Below, in pieces: positions 47,349 to 58,105 of a stretch of DNA of 64,000 nucleotides. This DNA is from Agriotes lineatus (taxonomy: Eukaryota; Arthropoda; Insecta; Coleoptera; Elateridae): assembly GCA_940337035.1 (NCBI GenBank), contig OW679203.1:73175061-73239060 (forward strand), written 5' to 3'. How positions within the stretch are numbered: the first letter of the stretch is position 1; the number at the start of each line of letters is the position of its first letter. A model generated the notes under the pieces. That model was not told where the DNA came from. It ran no database searches and saw only the letters and a list, made by a program, of their open reading frames with translations. The translations under genes and the position numbers were made by a program.

Positions 47349-47349
47349 T

Positions 47350-49134
47350 CTGAGGAAGATAATATTAATAGCGATTAATAGCGATTCTAAAGCATTTTGG
47401 TCATTTTTAAAATCAATAAAACAAAATACCGGTGTGGAGAACTATATGGTTTATAAAAATAACACTCTAACTACGAATGAGGAAATTGTGAATGCGTTCT
47501 CCCAACATTTTAAATCGGTATTCCTTCCGAATCCATCAAGCTATAATGTTTCGTTCTCGCACGCACTGCCTTTAATACATCACGATTGTTTCAATATGTC
47601 AAGTATAACTATTAAAGATGTTGAAGATGGATTTAAGGCCTTAGCTCCAAAGCGTTCGGTGGGACCGGATGGAATACCCGCCTATGTGTATAAAGCATGC
47701 TCAGAATTCTTCATAAAACCATTTCATCTTATATTTAATTTAACTTTAAAAACTAATCATGTTCCACAGAGCTGGAAAGTCACTAAAGTTTGTCCAGTTT
47801 TCAAGAATGGCAATAAAAATGACTGTGCTAACTACAGGCCTATAGCTCTGCTTTCAGTCCCATGTAAAATCTTTGAGAGTGTGATCTACAAGTACCTCTT
47901 GTCTTATATAAAAAGTTATGTTTCTCCTTACCTGCATGGGTTTGTTCCTGGTCGATCCACAGTCACAAACCTTTTATCCTTTACACAAACTGCTAGCGGA
48001 TCAATGTATAGTGGTGGGCAGTTGGACGTCATATATACTGACTTTTCTAAAGCATTCGACAGAGTTCACCACGACACATTATTAAAAAAACTTCATTCGT
48101 ATTCTATTTCTGAATTTTTTTAAAAATTAATGGTATCTTATCTCTCTAATCGAAAGCAATATGTTGTCTATAATGGCATTACATCAAATAACTATAAGCG
48201 ACATCAGGAGTACCTCAAGGGTCGAATCTAGGGCCTCTTCTTTTCCTTATATTAATTAATGATTTACCGGACTGTGTAAAGTACTCTGAGTGCCAAGTTT
48301 TTGCAGACGACTTCAAAATTTACAAAGTAATTTCTTCATTTCATGACTTTTCAAAATTGCAGGAAGACCTGAATCGTGTTGTGGATTGGTCGGAAAGGAA
48401 TCACTCACCTCAATATTGCAAAGTGTAGTTGTATTTCATACTCTCGAAGCCCAACACCGTTGCTTTATAATTATAATGTCAAATGTAGCAACCTGACAAG
48501 GAATGATAGTATTAAAGATTTGGGAGTAGTCTTCGATAATAAGTTGACATTTAATCAGCACGTTCACAATTCCATTAAAAAAGCTTATCAGACTCTGGGT
48601 TTCATTTTGCGCAATGCTGCAAATTTTCGTCGTATATCGTCTTTTATTTGGTTATACACTTCTTATGTTCGACCCATTTTAGAATACGGCGCAATTATAT
48701 GGTCTCCGTGCTACGAAGTTCATAAGAACGAAATTGAAAAAGTGCAAAAGAAATTTCTAAGATTCATATATTATAAAAAACACGGAATTTTTCCTCTTGC
48801 GAGATTTTATGCATCTATGCTTCAAGAATTTAATGTTTGCAGTTTAGAAAAAAGGAGAGATCTTGCCTCTGCTGTGTTTACGTATAATGTTATCAACAGC
48901 AGGGTTGATGCATCCCAGATACTTCAGTGCCTGATGCTAGCAGTTCCCTGCTACAATTATAGACATAGATCTACCTTCCACATACCTATTTGTCGCACAA
49001 ATTATGCATTCAATTCACCCCTCCATAGAATTTCAAGAATTGCAAATCACTGCCACAATTCGAATATATTTCATGATAATATAAAAGTTTTTTTATTATA
49101 CCTGCATCAGAATCGCCGTTTAAAGCACGCCTGA
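47350..49134 (+). pseudogene. LINE reverse transcriptase with three frameshifts
   Basis: Reading order: KAFWSFLKSIKQNTG, KRSVGPDGIPAYVYK (about 47652-47697), PVFKNGNKNDCANYRPIALL, GFVPGRST, IYTDFSKAFDRVHHD (first catalytic Asp, about 48028-48072). A frameshift near 48120 and another near 48200 precede TSGVPQGSNLGPLLFLILIN. FADDFKIYK (about 48300-48325) is the catalytic box. A third frameshift near 48400 leads into IKDLGVVFDNKLTFNQHV, SYVRPILEYGAIIWSP and VQKKFLRFIYYK to the stop at 49134. All reverse transcriptase core residues are visible. The protein is inactive because of the frameshifts. Confidence 0.88.
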
Positions 49135-49340
49135 GCGTGCGAAAGCAGGCGATTAAAGCTCGCCGAGTTTTAAAGGTTGTCAAGGAAACGACTGAATGCA
49201 ACAACGGACATGGACGTGACAAAAACGTAAATAATTCTCGTAACTATAGTAGCAATATTATTATGCCCTCTCGATGAAAATTATTTCTAAGTTTTTAGTG
49301 CGTAATTTATTTCCAGTATTGGAGGTATAATAAAAAATAG

Positions 49341-49463
49341 CGTAAAGTATTCGTGGATAACTGGTCTTTAAAACACTTGCTCTATTTCGAGCACTCCGGC
49401 TACGCCGTCGAGCTCGAAAACTCACGCGTGTTTTAAAGACCTTGTTATCCACTCATACTTTAA
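49341..49463. repeat. Small hairpin element in LINE 3' UTR
   Basis: Inverted arms of about 36 bp (gtggataactggtctttaaa and gtggataacaaggtctttaa in reverse) enclose a GC-rich loop with its own inverted cgagc/gctcg and ggctacgcc. Non-coding, MITE-like. Confidence 0.75.
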
Positions 49464-49767
49464 TGTACTATTAAAACACAAGCCACGCAAGTCCTGAATC
49501 GTGACGTGAATACCTAAGCGATTAATTGTTTTTCTTCTTCATTTTTTAATTTCTTGTACAATTTGTTAAATGTGTATTCGTTTATATTTGCGCAATTTAC
49601 TATGTATATTCTGTTATTTATGTTATGCTGCTTCTACTAAGATGGGCTAAATTGTTATAATTACAATTATCTTTATTTTCATTATGTATTGTATTGTAAC
49701 TGTGTTCACCGTCTTAAATTGTAAATTGTATTTTCAACCCGTTATTGGGCCTGGCCTGTCGGTTGAA

Positions 49768-49798
<31 letters not shown>

Positions 49799-49802
49799 AT
49801 CT

Positions 49803-52020
49803 CGGAAAGCGATTTTTTGAGATTACAATACTTCCTTCGTCTTTTGGGACGACGAAAGTACAAAAAATGATTAAAGAACTAGGAGCCAAATTTATCAACA
49901 GAGTTATAGTAATTTACGATGCAAGTAACGTTATCAAGATTTTTACATTACGAGAGAATAGTGTTACGCTCATTTTGACATTTTCTTATTTATTGATTGA
50001 AATAAATTAGTCAGATTTAGTTATTTGCTTTATTTTCCTAAAAATACAATACTTTACTTGGGATAGGCAACTTTGTTAACATCTACCTTTAATTTCAAAC
50101 TTAATGCTACACTGCTGTTATCAGTTTAGAGCACTCTGCATTCTTTAGTTTTTACATTGGCCAACTTTCCAATTTTTAGGAATATTTGATAAGCTGAATT
50201 GGGCTGGTTTGGAGCATTTTTCGGTCATTTCCTTGCAAGTCTTGCGTTGTGAAAGTTGGAATTGCTTCCCATGGGGGCTAGTCTCGCGGCTTTTGGAAGC
50301 CATCTTCATAGTTGGAAGAATTTAGAGGCTCCGCATCCCCTGCTGGAATGTTCCGGAGATTGGTATTGGTGTCTCCGGCATTCGTTTCGTCACAGACGGA
50401 TTTCTTGGGAAGTTCACACTTAGCGCGATTGGCTTAACGAGTTGGCTGCACAACATCTTAAGGTTCGTACATGGTGTTTGCCTACGTTTCCCTCTTTTGA
50501 ATGCAGTAATCTATTTGGGAAAATTTGTATTTTTAGCTTTTAAAAATCTGCTTTAAAAATCTGGAATCGCATTAAAAATATGAATTAAAAATCTGGAATC
50601 GCATTAAGTTTTGGGATCGCATTATGGATCGTATTTGCAATTGAGTTTTGGATCCACCCAGAAAACTGCTTTGTTAATTGGAATTGGTTCGCTTACCTCG
50701 TTTGGGTACTATGCGTATTGAGGCATTTGGTACTGGCATCGCCTACTCGCCACCCTCCTGCGACGCTCGCTATGCTGTCGGAAGTCGGCTCCTGCTCCGT
50801 ATGACCTTGGCGCACCAGGTGCTTCGGAGAAGCTGTTGGCCTGTGTTCGGCCCTGGAAAGCAGCATGTGTGAATCGTATGTAACATGATAAGGTGTGTAT
50901 ATGTGTACCAGTTTAACAACCGCTTAGCTAATTGTAGGCATTTCATATAGTAGTATTTGCATTGTAGGATTATTTGTGTGTAACTTGCATTAGGACATAT
51001 TTTGCTTACCGTTGGATTGCAGTAAATGTGATGAAGGCCGTTTTTAACTGGGCCCTGTAACGTAACAAAACATTCATATATGCTGTTGCAGTTTAGCTTA
51101 CCTAGATCTTAGGCTAGCTGTACTCTTATACAACTTTGGCCACTGCATTTGACAAACTTTATTGCAGAGATTAGTTTCTTGAATGTCATTAGGGTGTAGG
51201 GTTGTAACTAGTGAACAGCTCACGGTAGTTTAATGCTCAAATTTCGGGTATTCGCAAATCGTTTTGGGCTATTTGATATTTTAGCTTTTGTTAGGAGCAT
51301 AATTCAAGCCGTTGCTTTGATTAGTCATATAAGAACATGATGAGTTTAAAACAGAAACCGCCACGCCCTGTATGATCATACAACCGTAACAGCGGGCTTC
51401 GAGCCTTTGAAATCTTGACGTCACATTTAACTTGTAAGCTAACATTCGGGGTTGTAGTTAGCACTTCTTTTGCTTGCATAGCTCTAGTTTATTGTTAGCC
51501 CTTGTTGATTATAGATTTATATGAAATGTATTGATGCAGTGCCTTTGCCGATTTTAACGTGTTTATTGTTGGTATATTGATTTGTATACGGATATTTGTT
51601 TATTGCTATATTGTTTGATCTTGTTTGATTTTGTGGTTGATTTTGTTTGTTGTCGAGATTGATGATTTGCCTGTTTGTGTTTGATTTTGTATGTGACGCA
51701 CTATAGTACCAAATTGAATAAAGCTGTGATATTTTTATTTGTCGTTGCTATTTTGTTTATCTTGCTGGTTTTTATCTTCGACTTTGTGTACGGTCCGGCA
51801 CAAGGATTGGATCTGAGTCGAGGACCTGGCGCCCTCTCCTATTTCTTTTTGATTCTCTTTCAGCATAGTTGGAACCCCGACCCTCGCGACTAGTTAGCCC
51901 ATTTAGGCCGATAGTTACCAGCCGGCAAAATATCAAGTACAACTTTCGCCAAAAGGTAAGGCCGACCGTCTATCCCCTCTTTACAATAGTTTTAATGAAC
52001 GAGCCTTAGGAGCGAGTTCT
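49803..52020. other. Unassigned; 50.2-51.9 kb G/T-rich block
   Basis: 50200-50900 is less AT-rich. 51400-51730 is TG-rich with many ttgtttgattttg-like units. aataaagctgtg (about 51718) followed by cctggcgccctctcc (about 51824) loosely recalls an LTR end, but no paired LTR or coding was seen. No gene recognised. Confidence 0.3.
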
Positions 52021-52029
52021 TTAAAATTC

Positions 52030-52480
52030 TCGAGTAATGTAGGAAGCAGATAACGTTACGTACATTGTAACACGGTTTATTTTATCCTAAAATAACAATC
52101 ATTTTCAAAAAATCGGAATTTTTTTTATTAATGACACAACAGCGAGACATATATTTGCTATGGCTGTAGTGGTATCACTCAATACTGTATTGTTGGTAGC
52201 ACTGTCAGGTTATGTTAAATTCGAGATTAGCAGGTTAAGTTTTCCCTCAGTCTGTGTCAAATAACAAACAAAACCTAACCTACTAACATCGAATTTGACA
52301 TAGACTGACACTGTCACTAACAATACACATCAGTTCTGCCAGCATGTGATTAAATGCTAATAAAGTATCGGTATGTTATTTTTCTTAACAACACTAGTAC
52401 TGTTAAATGCATCTTAACGCAACTCGTTGCTAAGGAGTTATTATCATAGTAACATAATAGGATAAAATAATAGATATTAA
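52030..52480. repeat. Foldback repeat sharing its core with the hAT MITE
   Basis: Outer arms around tttattttatcctaaa (52076-52092) and ggataaaataatag (52459-52474) are inverted. The inner arms (52195-52325) carry attcgagattagcaggtta and its inverted partner, matching the inner palindrome of the MITE at 34880-35045. Another hairpin, gattgccaaaacgagg with ttttgcggcaatc, follows at 52512-52556. Confidence 0.65.
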
Positions 52481-52633
52481 CGATACAAGTTTGATTATGA
52501 GCATCTTAACAAAACGAGTTTGATTGCCAAAACGAGGCGGCGAGCCGAGTTTTGCGGCAATCATACACGTTTATTGTTCAATATTTTATCTTTATCAATA
52601 AACTCTGGTTCGATGTATTTTTTTAAATAAAAA

Positions 52634-52730
52634 GAGTGCGGTAATATTCATTACCGCACTGAGTGCGGTAATATCAATCCATTACCGCACTGAGTGCGGT
52701 AATATCCATTACTGCACTCAGTGTGGTAAT
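52634..52730. repeat. Tandem palindromic array of GTGCGGTAAT/ATTACCGCAC
   Basis: Three successive inverted pairs: gagtgcggtaat-attaccgcactg repeats head to tail with 2-10 bp spacers, the last pair carrying one or two substitutions. Every half-site is about 11-12 bp. It lies immediately 5' of the transposase relic. Confidence 0.9.
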
Positions 52731-52762
52731 GAAGCTCTTAACGATACAAATATAGGAATGGT

Positions 52763-53208
52763 TAACTGAACATGACGAAAAACTAACAAAGCGCCAATTA
52801 TGGAATTTCATTTTACCTTTACGTAATGACAAAAAGCAATACTTAATTGACAATATTTTAAAACGACATGGGTACGAAGTTCTTAGACTACCTCCATACC
52901 ACTGTCAATACAATCCAATTGAATTGGCATGGAGTTTATGTAAGAACTATTATAATAAGCACATAACTTTTCAGCTTCCGTCAAAGGACATGGTTGCTAA
53001 TTTATGGCTTAAATCTCTATCGTTGTTTACAGCAAACATATGGAGAAAAAAACATTTAACACTGTGAACTACTAATACAAAGCGACTGGGGAAATGACAT
53101 GGGCAAAATTGGTGTGGATGATACACCTCCTGTTATTATTAGGTTTTAAGAATCGAATACAGAATCGGAAGACGAGTTGTATTCCTCTTCTGAATCAGAT
53201 TCTGGATG
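52763..53208 (+). pseudogene. DDE transposase C-terminal relic (IS630/Tc1-like superfamily)
   Basis: An open stretch of about 100 codons without an ATG reads TEHDEKLTKRQLWNF, KKQYLIDNILKRHGYEVL, then RLPPYHCQYNPIELAWS. The last block is the final catalytic region of DDE_3-type transposases, with the Glu in NPIELAW. Downstream frame pieces end in an acidic Ser-rich tail (TESEDELYSSSESDSG), usual for these proteins. The N-terminal two thirds, with the first two Asp, are not found upstream. Inactive fragment. Confidence 0.75.
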
Positions 53209-54981
53209 ATTATCCTGAAGTATATCTATCTAAATTCTAGTAAATTGTATCTCTCAAAACGATTCTACCAGAGTATTTTGTATTATCTCTTTATTTTGAA
53301 ATGCCTGTTATATGTTTAGCATAAATAATAACTTCTACAACACATATATGTAAACAAAAATCATCAACAAGTTGTTAATAATATATTTATACATTAGTAC
53401 ATATAAGATAAATCGATGTCTAGACATTTTATAACGTTTCTATACAATTAGATAACAATCTTGCTTAAAAAACGTTCTTAAAATAAAGAAATACCTTAGT
53501 TATTGTCAATGGTTTAGTAACTTAACTCTTATTACGTATAATAATGCCTATAAATTAACATAGTGACAGTTATAATAGGTGTTTGACATTAGTAGCGTTT
53601 TTTCTTTGTAACCAACTACCTACACTGTTGCAAAAATGCAAATTTAAAGTCTGTTCTAAATCATAAAGCAAAAAATAGACTATACACAACATGTACTTTA
53701 TTTACCTGTAAAGACATCCAAAATTGGCTAAAACTTATGCATGCAAAATCTTATTCTAGTACATTTTAGATTGGTGGTAAATAATATATGCAATACCAGA
53801 CAATAAAACATATATAACATATCTGGGTGCAGAAATCCATTCGTTGCTAAGATACGAAATTGAAGAAAAGTCAGAAATCTCGAGGGTTGAGTGAAATATT
53901 TACCGGACACAATAGCTTGGTGGCCGCCAAAAGTCGATCATTGAAGGCGGACTCGCAAATGAAACAACATGAACAGCTCCAATGTCCACAGGCGAAACTG
54001 GAGCCAATTCTCTACGCAATGTAGGGGAACTTCCTCCAGTGCTTCGTCGAAAGATCAACAGCGGTAGTTAAAAGGATAGCTACGAGCAAGATGTTTTTCC
54101 AAAGCTTCTAGGTATCTTAGTGGCATACAAGATAGTTACGAAACAATAGACAGACCTTTAAAAGTATCTGACTGGAGGTCGATAATAAATCCCAATCCCA
54201 ACTTGCTTAAAATGCAAACCGCGACGTTTCCCCAACAGCCACAGTCACGCAACAATAACGGTTATCGACACTCGATTGTTCTGATTGAAGTAAATTTCAG
54301 GACTGCCAATCGGTCCCCGCGTTAAAATCTTTCCGCGAAAAGCACTTTAACTAAAAGAAACACCGAGTGCATTCAAAAACACATTCTAATAAAGATTCGA
54401 AAATAGTGACATGCCATAATAGCATATTTGAACATCAAGATTATTTGTTTCTCCTATTCACAAAACTATTAACAGTTAGTTTTGTGTAAATTAGCTATAA
54501 ACGGTGCTTTAAAATTGGGCGGCACAGTTTTAAGGACGTGTTGTCGGAAATTGGGCATATCTACAGAACTTGATTAAAGTTGGCATAGAATATTGTAGTA
54601 CTCTAAATATTTTTAAATGAAAAAGGTACTCTCTACAATATTAATGCACCCTGTATATTGGTTACGGTATACCACTTGCCAAATCGAACAAAAGTCATTA
54701 AAGTAGAATAATTTAACAAAGTCGTTACTCGGTATTGATTATTAAGTGTTTCAACTTAACGAAGTTCTATTTGTAAGGAAACTGTACTATGTAAAAGGCT
54801 TCTGTGTTAATATAACTAAAAATATTAATTGTGGTTATGCATTAAGAATTTGTCATGATGTCACTTTAGCAAACACCTACATAAGAAAATTGTATTATAA
54901 TTACTATTCAACTTCCCTACCTATTTATAGAATTAATTGTGTGTCACACCTAACTGTAGACGTTACATTCTTTGAATAGCT
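53209..54981. other. Upstream flank of the receptor gene, nothing firm
   Basis: AT-rich with no recognisable gene. A 77-codon frame at 54746-54979 ends 3 bp before the receptor ATG and has no family motif. It is probably 5' leader or intergenic sequence. caccctgtatatt at about 54647 resembles a mariner-type end, with no partner found. Confidence 0.4.
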
Positions 54982-57454
54982 ATGGCTAAACCAGAAACCA
55001 TTGACTTTGTTAAGACATTGTACTTTTCTTATATAGCACAAACAGCTCTGGGTTTGATAGAATTTACAGTGAGTGGTTTGCCAGGGAAACGACAGATTAC
55101 AAAATTAAGTGGAGGTTGTTCTTATAAGCTATGGCCAATTTTTATAGCCTTGGGGGCAACTGTTCTAGCTTGGTTTTATCGCACCTCTGTAGTTTTCAAT
55201 AATAGCGATCCTCTAAGATGGTACATTGTCATGTATCAGCTTCATTTCAACATTATTCTTCTGTTATGCATAGCAGTTTGCAGCAAGGTATATGCGAGCG
55301 CTTTGATGACAATTTGGAAAAACATTATTGAACTGGAAGACAAGATTTGTGAGATGAGAACCCAGGTTATGAACATTCAAATTTCTCACTATCATACCGT
55401 ATGGATGACAGTATATTACTTATACGGATTAGTAGTCTTAGTTAACTACATTTTCAATAAAAACGAGGAAACAGCATCTTTACTTGGACCTCTCATTTCG
55501 TTTATTTCCAATTTATATAGCAAAACGTTTTGCCTTACCATTCAAGAATGGTTGCTTACTATAAAGTATAGTTTTGAAAATTTAAATTTGTACATGAGAG
55601 AGGCTGTTCAAAATAATCGGTTTGCAAAATCAAGTAATTTAAAATTAACCATTAGCAACGTAGCTGCAACTTTTCAAGACCTGAACTCCATAATTGATAC
55701 CGTTAACAAAATATACTCTCTTCCGATGCTGCTAACTTTTGCATATGACTTCGGAAGTATTGTGATAGCGCTATATCGCTGTTTTGAAGTAATCAACAGT
55801 AACAGGAAAATGTATGTGATGTACAGTACTTGGGTCATAAATGGAGCTGGTTTGCTTATCTACTCTATTAACATGACGGTGTTCGTGTTACTGTGTAATT
55901 TCGTCACAAAAGAAGTAAGTTCTATTAACGATAGTTTAAAATTCAGAATATTATATGGTGTGATAATAATCCAACTGATGTTAAACAATACGCATTCGCT
56001 AGTAATATAGAAAAAAATAGGTGCGGTCACCACATGACAATCTTTTACTGCTTGTAAAAATTTAATTGATTTTGTTGAAAAAGTACTCCTTACAAATATT
56101 TTTTTTCACAAAAGTTATAGTTAAAAAACATACCCAGTATTAATTGTTGAACTTTAAAACTTAGAAAATTTAAAAAGCTAGTTTTGTGATTTTTAGTAAA
56201 TGTAAAAAAGGTGGTTTGTAATTTACCAAAAAATATGCGTCTTAAAAACAGTGTTTAAATAAAGGTTGTAGATAATTTTATAGTATAAGATCTTGTTTTA
56301 TGAAATTTAATATTTATTAAATAATTATAAAATTATCCCTAAAAATGGACACACAAATAATGACTGTGATCTGAGAATTTATATTAAAAATGAATATGTA
56401 AATTTTGAGGCCGATTGATTAAACCGCCTGGGCTGTAGAGAGGACACACGACACAGACTCACAGACTCACAGAACCACATACACAGAGACACACAGATTT
56501 ACAGATCCTCAGACTCAGACTCACAGACAGACATCACTTCAAAAGCAACTTTTTTTTAAATCAGAAGACACGAAAACTGATATTTCCGCAAAAATTTTTG
56601 GTTTAAAAAAAGTCAGCCTACCATATGTAATACTAATATGTCTCTATAGAGGACGACAATGTGTTCTACATGTCAATTGCTATGTATTCATTAGGTGTAC
56701 TGCTGTATGTTCTTAGAAAATGTACTCACTACTTAGGTAATATTTCCAATTACTTCAACTCATAGATCGGTAAACCTACTTCTAGATTTATACTGCGAAG
56801 TTAGCTAATACAGAAATATAATAATCGCTAACGTTTCAAGTAGTGTTCTATGATTTTGCTGGATATTTTATCGTACTACAAAATTATATTTATAGACGGT
56901 GCAACATTATTTTTGACTGTTTATCGTAGTCTCTTTGTCAGACCATTCAATCTAATTACTCCCTGGTCTTCTCCATTCTTTGACTTACAGAACTTGTTAT
57001 ACTCGTAGTATAAATTACACTTTACGACATGTACTTAGTTTGTTTCAACAACAGTTTAATATTAAGAAACCAAACGGTTTGCTACACGATAAAAACGACA
57101 TACATCGGGTAAATACAAGGATGGGTTGCCCCAACGATGCTACGATGTACTGTCACAAAGATTACCGACTAAGTTTCAGTGGGTGGGAGGGTTCATTACG
57201 ATACTATTAATTAGGGAAACGATCTGTAGATCTAAATAAATATGCTAATTGCCTTAGGCGCCACCACTTTCTAAATCAGACCATCCATTTGAAAGTGGAA
57301 ATAGTAAACCAACGTTTCAAATTCAACTTCGGCCGTGTTCAGGGCAACGCTCAGTATACAGCTTCGGTAAACCTACCTTTACTGAATTCCTTACAGCTGT
57401 TAAATTTTATTACATGATGAAAAACACAGCGCATGGCACAAATTTGCATGCAAC

Positions 57455-57501
<47 letters not shown>

Positions 57502-58057
57502 ACTTGATGCTAAGGTCGACAGTTTCGATATTTATTCATACCATTCTCAAGACCTAACAACCTGTGGTACAAAACCGAAAAGGCAAATGTAGTTCACAAA
57601 ACATGTGACTAGATTTCAAATTTTAAATTTACAAAAGCAGTACAACGAAGCAGCATATCACACAACAAAAGTAATGCATAGATTTTCCTGTCACCAGGTT
57701 ACATGTTAAAAATCCACAAATACATTTAAAATTAATTAATTACTACAATTTTTATTAGTTTTAAGCCATAATGGCCGTCAATTTGATAAAATTGTTCAAA
57801 ACCCGATAAGGAATGCCATTATGGCTTAAAACTAATAAAAATTGTAGTAATTAATTAATTTTAAATGTATTTGTGGATTTTTAACATGTAACCTGGTGAC
57901 AGGAAAATCTAGCATTACTTTTGTTGTGTGATATGCTGCTTCGTTGTACTGCTTTTGTAAATTTAAAATTTGAAATCTAGTCACATGTTTTGTGAACTAC
58001 ATGTGCCTTTTCGGTTTTGTACCACAGGTTGTTAGGTCTTGAGAATGGTATGAATAA

Positions 58058-58105
<48 letters not shown>

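Larger units (their letters stand above)
47349..49802 (+). mobile_element. Jockey/CR1-type LINE, 5' truncated, with (AAAT)n tail
   Basis: Starts within the linker between endonuclease and reverse transcriptase (ILIAINSDSKAFWSFLKSIK), lacks the endonuclease, and ends with an (aaat)n tail at 49768-49802. 5' truncation is usual for LINEs. The 3' UTR is interrupted by a hairpin element (49341-49463). I did not find a convincing target-site duplication. Confidence 0.85.

Noticed and set aside
49768..49802. (AAAT)n as an independent microsatellite
   Set aside because: It directly follows the LINE 3' region and is best read as its tail.
51700..51900. Possible LTR end with PBS-like tggcgccc
   Set aside because: No partner LTR, no gag-pol, and the phrase is too short to rely on.
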